Positions 37,098 through 45,360 of a stretch of 64,000 nt of DNA are shown here, piece after piece. The notes under the pieces are model-generated. The model made no database searches and was not told the DNA's origin. It was given only the letters and a program-made list of their open reading frames with translations. Each line of letters starts with the position of its first letter. Within the stretch, counting starts at the first letter, position 1. The DNA is from Bacteroidales bacterium (GTDB lineage: Bacteria; Bacteroidota; Bacteroidia; Bacteroidales; Tenuifilaceae), in the NCBI GenBank assembly GCA_013376985.1, contig JACABB010000023.1, positions 23,317-87,316 on the forward strand, in the 5' to 3' direction. The position numbers and the translations under genes are program-made.

Positions 37098-38363
37098 TTA
37101 AAAAGAATTCCATATTCTAGTAATAATTGGCATTAGCAATAGCATGACCGATAGGCCAACTAAAATGCCAATAGTAGACCAGCCAATGATATTATTAATG
37201 GGTTTATTTACATACTCCCCCATTATTTCCTTTTTATTTACCAATAGTATCATGCAAACTAGAACTACCGGTAACAACAAACCATTTAGCACCTGCGACC
37301 ATAGAGATATTTGAATTAATGGTGCATTTGGAAGAAGGATAATTCCAGTAGCAATAACTAGAATGCTTGTATACAAAGTATAAAACTCAGGGGCTTCCTT
37401 CCATTTTTTATCGATTCCAGCCTCAAACCCAAAAGCCTCAGAAATGTAAAATGCTGTTGCCAAAGGAAGAATTGTTGCTGAGAATATTGATGCAATAAAA
37501 AGCCCAAATGCAAATACGTGAGATGCAATTTTACCGGCTAACGGTTTTAGTGCTAGCGCAGCGTCCTTAGCTTCGTTAATTTGAATACCACTTTTATGAA
37601 GAGTAGAGGCGCAAGCAACTATAATGAAGAACGCAACAACTACAGTAGCGGTACATCCAACAATTATATCGATTACAGAATATTTATAGTTCTTCATCTT
37701 TAGACCCTTCTCAATCACGGATGATTGCATGTAGAATAGCATCCAAGGAGCAATTGTTGTTCCCACTAATCCAATAATCATAGCAATACTTTGCCCGTTA
37801 ACGGCAAATTGTGGGCGAACAATCGCACTCCCAATCTCACTCCACTCTGGTTTACCCATTAATGCGGAAACCACATACATAAGGAGTGAAATGCTAAAAA
37901 GCAAGAAGATACGTTCGGCTATTTTGTAGGTTCCTTTTACAACCAATAGCCAAACAAGGATTGCAACTATTGGTACCGAAATGTATTTAGTAACCCCCAA
38001 AACGTCCATACTACCTGCAACTCCTGCAAATTCGGTAGTTGTATTGCCTATATCACCTATAAATAATCCTAAAAAAATGAAAAAGGTTGCTTTTACCCCT
38101 GCATTTTCTCTAATTAAATCGGCAAGACCCTTCCCTGTTACAATACCCATACGGGCATTCATCTCCTGAATAACAATTAGGACAATAAACGAAGGGATAA
38201 GAGTCCATATTAGGTTATACCCATAAATTGCCCCAGCAACCGAGTATGTAGTGATTCCACCAGCATCATTATCGACACTACCTGTGATTATTCCTGGTCC
38301 TAAGATTGCAAGAAAGACGGCTAGTCTCTTGAAAAATCTCTTATTTCTTAATTCTAATGTCAT
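37098..38363 (-). CDS. NRAMP-related divalent metal (probably Mg2+) transporter
   Basis: A 421-residue carrier with about eleven helices of the NRAMP fold. TM1 has SVDNDAGGITTY (Asp31, Asp33), in place of the DPGN motif of classical Mn/Fe NRAMPs, and the TM6 region has TIAPWMLFYMQSSV (about 203-216), lacking the metal-selective methionine-proline-histidine. These changes are those seen in NRAMP-related magnesium transporters. The gene upstream, 6 nt away, encodes an MgtE-type magnesium-sensing domain, which supports a magnesium role. Metal preference is an inference from motif and context and has not been measured. Confidence 0.82.
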   Translation of the reverse strand: MTLELRNKRFFKRLAVFLAILGPGIITGSVDNDAGGITTYSVAGAIYGYNLIWTLIPSFIVLIVIQEMNARMGIVTGKGLADLIRENAGVKATFFIFLGLFIGDIGNTTTEFAGVAGSMDVLGVTKYISVPIVAILVWLLVVKGTYKIAERIFLLFSISLLMYVVSALMGKPEWSEIGSAIVRPQFAVNGQSIAMIIGLVGTTIAPWMLFYMQSSVIEKGLKMKNYKYSVIDIIVGCTATVVVAFFIIVACASTLHKSGIQINEAKDAALALKPLAGKIASHVFAFGLFIASIFSATILPLATAFYISEAFGFEAGIDKKWKEAPEFYTLYTSILVIATGIILLPNAPLIQISLWSQVLNGLLLPVVLVCMILLVNKKEIMGEYVNKPINNIIGWSTIGILVGLSVMLLLMPIITRIWNSF

Positions 38364-38369
38364 CCCCTT

Positions 38370-39647
38370 TTACCTTTTGAAAGTTCTACGCTTATTCACC
38401 AAATCCTCAACAACGTCATCAATAACAACCATTCCCTGTAGGATGTTATTTTTATCAATAACAGGGATTGCAAGGAGGTTGTACTTTGAGATAATTTCAG
38501 CAATATCATCAATACCTTGATCATCATAAAGGTAGATGGGTTCCTCTTTCATAATCTGGTTGATTGTTGTCTCTGGTTCGGAGACAATCAAATCGCGAAG
38601 GGTAAAGAAACCGATTAGCTCATCATTAGCATCGGTAACAAAAAGATTATATAACTCAACAGCCTCAGGTTTTCTGTGACGAATCTCCTTTATAACATCA
38701 TCTACAGTTTTTGCTGGGTTGTATGCAAGAATTTCGGTAGTCATAATACTGCCCACGGAGTCATCTTCATACTCAAGTAGTTCGCGCACCTCTTGTGACG
38801 ATTCTGCCTCCATCTCCTTTAGCAAACTTTCGGCCTTATCATCCTCTAGTTCATCAAGGATATCTGCAACCTCATCGGCGGGCATCTTCTCAAGCACATC
38901 GGCAACTTTGCCAACAGGTAAACTTTCAACCAGATGAATCTGTGCTTCGGTTTCAAGTTCTTCGAGTACATCGGCAGCCTGTTCCTCATCAAGTGCATTG
39001 AAAAGGGTTTCGCGTGATGGTCTGCCTAGCTCCTCCATAATATCCGCTAAATCCGATGGGTGGAGGGTATTAAGTTTTGAGTAAACCTTGGATAGTTTAA
39101 TGCTATGACTAGAGAAATCGATGGCTTGTACATCATCCCATAGTATGAATTTTGCTGGTATGCTGATGCCTAAAAGTGATAGGATAAACTTTATGGGTTT
39201 TTCAATGTCGATTCTACGAAGTAATCCCTCAATCCCTATATCTACAGCAATAGCAAATGTACCAGCAGGTAGATCGACTAGTCTGATATCATTAACCCGA
39301 ACAAGCTTTCGCCCATTGAGGTCAACAATCTGTTTATCGAGCATTAATTGAGCTAAGGAGAAACCATTGTGTATTACTTCTTCAGTTAGTTCAACCAGAT
39401 TATTGCACTTAACGGTAAGTCTCCCCTCTATTCTAAACACATCGAAAAATTCGAATGAAAAGAATTTTACCCCCTTTTTTGTTTTGACTTTAACGCCAAT
39501 AACTTTGGGTTTATCGGGAATATCGTTAGGGTTGGCTGTAAGAGTATCAACCATTAAATCTTTTACAACACCAGTTTTTTTACCTTCGGCATTGTAAACC
39601 CTTTTTCCAATAATACGGCTTAAATAAAAAGTTGAAAGATTTGCCAT
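38370..39647 (-). CDS. soluble MgtE_N-CBS regulatory protein
   Basis: A 425-residue cytosolic protein. Two PRC-barrel-like domains (about 1-80 and 85-170) precede an MgtE N-terminal domain (about 180-285, with HPSDLADIMEEL, LDEEQAADVLEELE, MPADEVADILDEL) and two CBS motifs (SIMTTEILAYNPAKTVDDVI; IMKEEPIYLYDDQGIDDIAEII). The MgtE membrane channel is absent. In MgtE the N and CBS domains bind Mg2+ and gate the pore; here they seem to serve the NRAMP-like carrier encoded 6 nt downstream. The start at 39647 is set by AGGAGG 9 nt before it; a GTG two codons upstream overlaps that site. Confidence 0.85.
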   Translation of the reverse strand: MANLSTFYLSRIIGKRVYNAEGKKTGVVKDLMVDTLTANPNDIPDKPKVIGVKVKTKKGVKFFSFEFFDVFRIEGRLTVKCNNLVELTEEVIHNGFSLAQLMLDKQIVDLNGRKLVRVNDIRLVDLPAGTFAIAVDIGIEGLLRRIDIEKPIKFILSLLGISIPAKFILWDDVQAIDFSSHSIKLSKVYSKLNTLHPSDLADIMEELGRPSRETLFNALDEEQAADVLEELETEAQIHLVESLPVGKVADVLEKMPADEVADILDELEDDKAESLLKEMEAESSQEVRELLEYEDDSVGSIMTTEILAYNPAKTVDDVIKEIRHRKPEAVELYNLFVTDANDELIGFFTLRDLIVSEPETTINQIMKEEPIYLYDDQGIDDIAEIISKYNLLAIPVIDKNNILQGMVVIDDVVEDLVNKRRTFKR

Positions 39648-39768
39648 ATTCACCTCCTAATTTTTTACACACAGAAGGTGGATTGGCTTAAAGCAAACTA
39701 CCTGTCTGTATGCGGGTTAATAATTTGTATCGCAGGGTCGTCGTCCATATAAATTTGAATACTGATTA
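39648..39768 (-). promoter_or_regulatory. structured 5' leader upstream of the MgtE_N/NRAMP operon
   Basis: Between the predicted start of transcription (about 39768) and the start codon lies 120 nt that is richer in G+C than the flanks. In the RNA, ACAGACAGGU pairs with ACCUUCUGU with one bulged C, enclosing UUGCUUUAAGCCAA, which can form a second hairpin; the AGGAGG site follows within 20 nt. ACCCUGCGAUAC and ACCCGCAUAC form an imperfect direct repeat further 5'. I cannot match it to the yybP-ykoY or M-box consensus from memory. It may be an undescribed metal-responsive leader. Confidence 0.45.
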
Positions 39769-39774
39769 GCGATG

Positions 39775-39804
39775 CAAAAGTAGGTCTCTCTTTTTATTAT
39801 CCAA
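39775..39804 (-). promoter_or_regulatory. promoter of the MgtE_N/NRAMP operon
   Basis: On the minus strand: TTG at 39802-39804, a 19-nt spacer, TACTTTTG at 39775-39782, matching TAnnTTTG. It lies about 128 nt before the start codon and so predicts a long leader. The remaining stretch to 40021 is AT-rich with no gene. Confidence 0.55.
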
Positions 39805-40021
39805 AAAAAAAGCGCAAAATTTTGTTAAGAAAAATGAACAGGAAAAATGGAAAGTATACGTTTTTAATTTGTTTGCTGATTAAACTAACAGTAGATCAAT
39901 TTTATCGAATAATTACAACTCTTTCTAACTGTTCCTATAAAACAAGATTTATAAGATATCACAACCACTAACAACCTTCGTTTAAACAATAAACTTCCGA
40001 ATAGGTTCTGATTTATTCTTA

Positions 40022-40423
40022 CTAATCCACTCGAACTTTGGGCTGTATTAAATCCCATTTATTTCCATATAGATCCTTGAAAACAGCAACTCTTCCATAG
40101 GATTCATCTGATGGTTCTCGCTCAATAGCTATTTTCTGATCAATTAAATTCTTATAATCCCTATCGAAATTATCGGTGAATAGGAACAAGAAAACTCGTC
40201 CGCCTGTTTGATTACCAACTCTTTCTTCTTGCTCTGTGTCCGATGCTTTTGCAAGAAGCAAGCAACAATCACTATTCCCTTTTGGTTTTATTCTAACCCA
40301 TCGTTTTGTTTCGCTCAACTTAGTATCCTCAACTAATTCGAAGTTTAGCTTTTTAGTATAGAACTCAATTGCCTCATCGTAATCTGCTACTAAAATTGAA
40401 ATGTATGCTATTCTCTGGTTCAT
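40022..40423 (-). CDS. VOC-superfamily (glyoxalase-like) protein
   Basis: A 133-residue two-module vicinal oxygen chelate protein: MNQRIAYISILVADYDEAIEFYTKKLNFEL and, in the second half, GRVFLFLFTDNFDRDYKNL with GRVAVFKDLYGNKWDLIQP. These are the repeated beta-alpha-beta-beta-beta units of the family. The usual metal-binding His at the start is not obvious, and the Glu near the end is replaced by Asp in KWDLI, so it may be a non-classical member, for example an antibiotic-resistance or dioxygenase-like protein. No substrate can be given. Confidence 0.82.
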   Translation of the reverse strand: MNQRIAYISILVADYDEAIEFYTKKLNFELVEDTKLSETKRWVRIKPKGNSDCCLLLAKASDTEQEERVGNQTGGRVFLFLFTDNFDRDYKNLIDQKIAIEREPSDESYGRVAVFKDLYGNKWDLIQPKVRVD

Positions 40424-40450
40424 TGTTTTTTAGATTAAGTATTGTGTTTA

Positions 40451-40753
40451 TCATCGTTTGAATAGAAGTTCAAATAATGATTGATTAATATAATAATTCC
40501 CTGTCCCTAATTTTTCTTTTCGTAACAGGCCATCCTCTGATAGTTTATTTAAATAATTCGCAGCTGTTATTCTTGAAACATTTAAGTCCTTAACAACAAT
40601 CTCAATTTTGGTGTAGGGATGTTTAAAAAGGTTATTCAGTAAATGACTGTAAAACTTGTAGTTTTCTCTCAAAGTATACTTGTATTTCATCATCAGGTCG
40701 GGGATTTGAATGATTAATGACATGGTCTCTCTTGATGTTTTCAACTCCGTCAT
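40451..40753 (-). pseudogene. C-terminal remnant of a Fic-family protein
   Basis: A 100-residue frame that corresponds to the winged-helix end of Fic AMP-transferases: a helical lead (MTELKTSRETMSLIIQIPDL) and then LLNNLFKHPYTKIEIVVKDLNVSRITAANYLNKLSEDGLLRKEKLGTGNYYIN. The catalytic HPFxxGNGR core and the N-terminal half are missing, and the sequence upstream to 41212 holds no frame that restores them. It could still make a small DNA-binding protein. A deletion remnant is the simpler reading. Confidence 0.7.
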
Positions 40754-41212
40754 TTGTAAAGAAAATCAAATATTCTTATCATAACATCCTTGTAATGTAT
40801 AAATTTTAGATTTTTTTACACAGCGTGTTTTAAAGCAATAGTTTGGTAAACTTTTTGGTGTATTTTGGTGACTTAGTGATTTTGTGACTATTATAAAATT
40901 TTTGCCACCAAAACACGAAAACACAAAATATCACAAAAACAGGATGTTACAAATCAATAATAATATTTTAACGAACTATTGTTAAAGACAAATTTATTAG
41001 AAGTAAGAATCCCCGGCTAAGCGTGAGTAGGTATTATTTTCTCTAATGGAAAGTAATTTTAAATTCCGCTTATAAGAATTTAACTTCGATGAACTTGCAG
41101 AATACGCTCGGCTGTAATCAACTAAAGGCAAAGATAAATCTGAACTAATGGGGTGCAGAGCAACAGATAAGGCGATTTGAAAAATAAATTTTCGTTCAAA
41201 TTTCTAAATGTA
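40754..41212. other. gene-free accessory gap
   Basis: 459 bp with no supportable gene. It holds the second copy of the GGTGACTT repeat (40844-40980) and, after it, sequence that looks like decayed coding DNA near 41000-41200 without an open frame. Confidence 0.6.
40844..40980. repeat. dispersed repeat, GGTGACTT family, copy 2
   Basis: It aligns end to end with 19927-20064: GGTAAACTTTTTGGTG, TTTTGGTGACTTAGTGATTTTG, a turn, CCACCAAAACACGAAAACAC, and the shared end AACGAACTATTG. Its arms are self-complementary. No coding capacity. Confidence 0.65.
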
Positions 41213-42607
41213 TCAACCAAATAAAATTGTTCTTTGTTTTTTATAATTATCAAAAGTGATTATCCGTGCGAATTTTCCGCCAAATTCATTTTTCTCAATT
41301 TCATCAACTATAGCAAAATTATAACTCACAACATTATCTAATTTTTTGGAAAGAAATAAATTTCTAAATCTATCATCCAATAAATAAATAATTTCATCAG
41401 TTTGCATTTTATTTAGCAATACCAATTGAATTTCTAGAAAATTCGGTTCTTTCTGAATTATTCTATAAGCTTTGATATTGGGTTCATCGAAAAAATTAAT
41501 AAACGAATAATATAAGGATTCCTCGCTTCCATCAGACCTTGTGAAGGTTAATATTTCTTCTTTTCTGCCATCAAAGATTTTAATTACTGGATACACAGCA
41601 TCGCAATTGGGACACGAATTATAATGTAAAGAAATCATATCATTCATTTTATATCTTATCAGAGGAAAAGAATAGTTATAAAGGTTTGTTAAAACAGCAT
41701 TCCCACTATTCCCATTTGTGATTTTTGTGCCAAATTCATCAACAACTTCTAATAAATTCCAATCATAAGCAATGTGAAGATTCTGGCAGTTCGGAGAACT
41801 TGTTGCAATGCAAATAGATTCTGATGCTGCATACATATTTATTAGCCTACAATTAAATGTTGTAGCAATTGTATTCCTTGCTTCATCTGTTAATAATTCG
41901 CCCGAAGTAGTTATTTCTTTTGGGTTTATGTTTAATCTGCCCTCCATTTGTTCAAATGCACACATACAAACCCCATGAACATAGCCGGACATAAGGTCGG
42001 GCTGAAATTTATTAAGCTTTTCATTAATAAATTTTTGCGATTCATAAATATCAATTACTAAAATATCAAAAAACAATTTTGGAATATCAGACATGAGCGA
42101 AGCTCCTGCATGTAATCCCCTTGTATCAACCAATGAGGCGAGTTTTACTTTTTTAAAAGGGTTTACATTAAAATTAGATGCCATATTCACTGTGATAACT
42201 CTTAGAATATCCCATTCTCGCTTACTGTATATAAAAACACCATAATTATTGGTACTGCCCGACGTTTTTATAATTTTATACTTGTCTTTGTACCATCCCA
42301 TGTAGTCTGCTGTGCTTTTTACATAACTATCAATATCTTTTCGGTTTATAAGCGGATCGCAACTTACTGCATCAAAATTCTTCATAAGAATTTCTTTTGA
42401 TGTAAATGGCAAATCATCAATTTTGATATTATAAATATCTTTTATAGTAATGCCGTGCTTTGAATATAAATCGCGATAAAAAACTGAATTTGTGAATACA
42501 TATTTAAGCAAAAGTCTAAATCTTTTATCTGCTCTTTTTGTTAAATCATCAAATGATGATATTCTTTTGCTTTTTTCAGCAATTAGTTGTTTGATAAGAA
42601 ATAGCAT
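41213..42607 (-). CDS. PaaK/CapK-like adenylate-forming enzyme
   Basis: A 464-residue member of the phenylacetate-CoA ligase-like branch of the ANL superfamily. The ATP-binding serine/glycine loop IIKTSGSTNNYGVF lies at about residues 112-125, followed by ITTSGELLTDEARN, a MYAASES motif in place of the usual YGxTE, LIRYKMNDMI and the C-terminal KIFDGRKEEIL. A CPNCDAVYPV stretch may hold a metal. PaaK-like enzymes outside degradation clusters often activate acids in capsule, siderophore or modification pathways. No carrier protein or partner is beside it. I start at the ATG at 42607 rather than the TTG two codons upstream. Very AT-rich, as is the whole island. Confidence 0.8.
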   Translation of the reverse strand: MLFLIKQLIAEKSKRISSFDDLTKRADKRFRLLLKYVFTNSVFYRDLYSKHGITIKDIYNIKIDDLPFTSKEILMKNFDAVSCDPLINRKDIDSYVKSTADYMGWYKDKYKIIKTSGSTNNYGVFIYSKREWDILRVITVNMASNFNVNPFKKVKLASLVDTRGLHAGASLMSDIPKLFFDILVIDIYESQKFINEKLNKFQPDLMSGYVHGVCMCAFEQMEGRLNINPKEITTSGELLTDEARNTIATTFNCRLINMYAASESICIATSSPNCQNLHIAYDWNLLEVVDEFGTKITNGNSGNAVLTNLYNYSFPLIRYKMNDMISLHYNSCPNCDAVYPVIKIFDGRKEEILTFTRSDGSEESLYYSFINFFDEPNIKAYRIIQKEPNFLEIQLVLLNKMQTDEIIYLLDDRFRNLFLSKKLDNVVSYNFAIVDEIEKNEFGGKFARIITFDNYKKQRTILFG

Positions 42608-42811
42608 AATCAAAAAATATTATTATTAATTTTTTATATTTATAAAACGCAATATTAATATACTTGTGTTATTATTTTTCCTTAAATCATTTAGTTAGAT
42701 TGCCACCAGAGAAATAACATAGGTCATTCCTTAGAAACCGTTTTCTTCCACCAAAACCGTAAAGTAAGTAAAAAGCGTTGAGCTTGTCAAATGTGTAACC
42801 AATCCGAAGGG

Positions 42812-43186
42812 CTATAATTTGCCGTTGTACGAAGTTTTTCTTTTTTGTGTAAAATTAATTATGGAGTAAATTGTTTGTATTATAATAACATTATATGCTT
42901 TATAAATGTTATCATTTAAGAATTTAATAGGTAGCAAATTCGAATTAGCAGGTGCTGTAATGTATTTTCTATTGGTTGAAATCATTTTCAGTTGTACGAT
43001 AATTTCGTACAACTGAGAAAACTCCTCTGAATTAAGTTTTCTTTTAAGGTCGCTCCAATACCTTAGAGGGTTGCTACTCTCGGTAAGAACTTCAACAACA
43101 TCAATTATTGCAAAATACCATTTTTGATTTGTTTCGCTCCATTCGGTTCTTATTTGCTTACTTTCAAATAGTTTTATATTGCTCAT
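42812..43186 (-). pseudogene. BRO-N/DinD-like fragment
   Basis: A 124-residue frame. Residues about 1-75 match the BRO-N/antirepressor-like family: LFESKQIRTEWSETNQKWYFAIIDVVEVLTESSNPLRYWSDLKRKLNSEEFSQLYEIIVQLKM. Homologues continue for about 200 more residues with conserved helices, but this frame turns into unrelated low-complexity sequence after QLKM and stops. I take it as a truncated gene. Such proteins occur on phages and in accessory regions of Bacteroidota genomes, which fits the local AT-rich context. Confidence 0.7.
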
Positions 43187-43296
43187 AAATTATTAGCCTT
43201 TTCACAAAAATAGTTTTAAAAATTTTCTGCTAAAAATTTTCAAATTATAATAAATAGACTTTTCCTAAAGAACTTGAATGAGTGAATTCTACTCCA

Positions 43297-43316
43297 GCAC
43301 AGATTGCAAATCTGCG
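43297..43316. repeat. short palindrome CAGATTGCAAATCTG
   Basis: A near-perfect hairpin, GCACAGATTGCAAATCTGCG, followed by CTAGCGAGGG and, 30 nt later, AACTAGCGG. The ACTAGCG word recurs at 44442. It looks like a degenerate dispersed palindrome. Confidence 0.45.
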
Positions 43317-43368
43317 CTAGCGAGGGACTCGGTTTGCCTGAACTAGCGGATGGGCAAATCTCTTAATT

Positions 43369-43716
43369 TTACACGCCAAAAAGAAAAATTAATGTTAACA
43401 CAGTTACTATTATAATAATTAAATCCATATATATTAAGCGACAAAATAAACTTATTCTATCTCCAAGTAATTTAATCTTCTCATCTTTTTCTTTATTTCT
43501 AAATCTTTGAAATGTTGGAAAAATAATTAATTGAGCGTATTGATTATTAAATTTATTTTTATATGTTTCAAAGATATTTTCATATTCATTTAGATTATCT
43601 GGATATAATCTTTTTAAATATTCAAAATGATAATATCCTTTCGCCATCATTAGAATAAATAATCCTAATAGTAAAGTACAAAAACCAATTATAATCAACA
43701 TTCCTAAAACGCTCAT
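43369..43716 (-). CDS. small membrane protein, function unknown
   Basis: A 115-residue protein with an N-terminal transmembrane helix (MLIIIGFCTLLLGLFILMMA, about residues 6-25), a soluble middle region rich in charged and aromatic residues, and a second helix at the C-terminus (MDLIIIIVTVLTLIFLFGV). No motif is recognised. An inverted repeat (GCACAGATTGCAAATCTGCG) lies just downstream. It may belong with the other membrane protein gene that starts 58 nt upstream of it at 43774-44352, same strand. Confidence 0.55.
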   Translation of the reverse strand: MSVLGMLIIIGFCTLLLGLFILMMAKGYYHFEYLKRLYPDNLNEYENIFETYKNKFNNQYAQLIIFPTFQRFRNKEKDEKIKLLGDRISLFCRLIYMDLIIIIVTVLTLIFLFGV

Positions 43717-43773
43717 AACTTTCTATAAATTATGGTCTTCAAACAATTGAACACAAATGATTGCAAATCATAA

Positions 43774-44352
43774 CTAATCAAGGTGTTGATCACCTTCAAC
43801 AAACTTGTTTATTTTAGGTTGAACTATCCAAACGCCAATAGGAAAAAACCAAAAAAGAAAGAATTCTCCGCCAAAATCTGAAAAAGTTACTTCCTTCTGC
43901 AATTCAACTGTTTTAAATGTTTTTGCTACAAAATAAAGGCAATAGAAAATACAAAACATAGAAAATAGATGTAAAGGCACAATTACTCCCATTATTAAAC
44001 CTATTCTACCAGGACCAGGATTGCTCCCACCCTCAATCCAACTTCCTATAAATCCAAAAAATATTGAAATTAAAAATATGTAAACCAAAGGTATAAAAAA
44101 GAATATTTTAAATTTCTCAACCTTCATCTTAACACTTACGGGAATTTTAGTTTGAAGTCCAATTGCAATTGACCAGAACCATCCAAAAAATCCAGCCATA
44201 AAAACAACCATTATAACAGGCATAAGTTTAAATAATAACATTGGATTACCCGTGAAAATTGAAACAGGCATTATAATAATTTGTAATATAAAAGGCAATC
44301 CTATTGTTACTAAAAATATCTGCCAGTGTTTTGCTTTAAGTAATCGTTCCAT
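43774..44352 (-). CDS. four-helix membrane protein, function unknown
   Basis: A 192-residue protein with four to five hydrophobic helices (about residues 12-34, 40-64, 86-110, 119-145 and 163-178), separated by short basic loops. The C-terminal helix contains FFLFWFFPIGVWIVQPKINKF, which is common in Bacteroidota membrane proteins of unknown role. No enzyme motif is present. It precedes the 43369 gene by 58 nt and lies downstream of the split Mrr-nSTAND3 gene on the same strand; a functional link is not supported by sequence alone. Confidence 0.6.
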   Translation of the reverse strand: MERLLKAKHWQIFLVTIGLPFILQIIIMPVSIFTGNPMLLFKLMPVIMVVFMAGFFGWFWSIAIGLQTKIPVSVKMKVEKFKIFFFIPLVYIFLISIFFGFIGSWIEGGSNPGPGRIGLIMGVIVPLHLFSMFCIFYCLYFVAKTFKTVELQKEVTFSDFGGEFFLFWFFPIGVWIVQPKINKFVEGDQHLD

Positions 44353-44457
44353 TTTATTAGTTTGTTTTTGTTTAAGGCTCTCAATGCATTAAACGCAACT
44401 CTTTTATTTGTCTAATGTTTCAGTTCAATTATATGATCCGAACTAGCGTAAAAATCT

Positions 44458-45360
44458 TCATTTTTCATTATTAAAAAGACGATTAACTTCCATTATTTCA
44501 TCGATGTCCGAATTGTTAGTTAATACATTTTCTAATTCAATATTTTTCTGTTTTGCAAATTCTTGATTTTCCTGTAATTGACTTTCAAAATCGAATTGAT
44601 ACTTCTTTAATGTAATAAAATTTCTTACTTTAAAAATTTTCGTATTTAATTCGATTTCTTTTAGTTTACTTTTAACATATACTTTCAATTCAGTTTCATC
44701 AACTATTTCTGTAATATCGGATGAAATAGATATATGTTTCTCAATGTTTTGCTCCCAAGATTTAATTAAATTATTTCTATATTCACGAAACAAATGCAAC
44801 TTATTTTTTTGCATATTATCAATTATGTCTTGGTAAAGTTTTAAAATCTCAGGTAGTTTATAATATAAGATGTAATAGGACGAATTCTCAGTAAGTTTAA
44901 CTATAAGGTATTCTATTTCAATTGGTATTAGTTCAATCAGTTTATTGTTTGCAAAATACTCTAAAATTTCAATTAAATTGTCTTTATCACTATATTCCAA
45001 ATGCTTAAAGTCGCATTCACTAAATGTTTTAATGACAACATCTTTAACATCATTCCAAGAAAACAAACGTAGTAAACATACGATTATATCAAATTCTTTT
45101 ACATTTGAATAGGATTCTAATTCCGGAATTTTATCAATAAACAAATCAAATAACTTTTTATAGTTATTATCGATAAATAACACTTTTTTAGGATCACTTT
45201 TTTTTGTAGAAATTCTGTTTCTAAACTGTTCAATGTATGTAGATGATTTTAATACTTCGAAATATGCATCTAAATTAATTTCACTGAAATAATAAATTAA
45301 AAAATCTTCTAATGATGGATTAAAGAATGAAAAACTCTGATGTTTTGTAATTATGGTCAT
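44458..45360 (-). pseudogene. C-terminal half of a frameshifted Mrr-nSTAND3 protein
   Basis: A 300-residue frame that begins with an internal ATG. From SFFNPSLEDFLIYYF onward it is the natural continuation of the nSTAND3 domain of the gene at 45320-46765, which ends there out of frame. The rest is helical and likely the sensor or effector-coupling region. Removing one base from the run of five A (five T in the mRNA) at 45330-45334 joins the two frames as ...KTSEF-SFFNPS... to a single protein of about 768 residues. It may be a sequencing error, a real inactivation, or slippage at the run. Confidence 0.75.

Noticed and set aside
39648..39768. yybP-ykoY (Mn2+) or M-box (Mg2+) riboswitch
   Set aside because: I could not find the conserved GGGGAGUAG loop of yybP-ykoY or the long multi-stem M-box layout; retained only as an unnamed structured leader.
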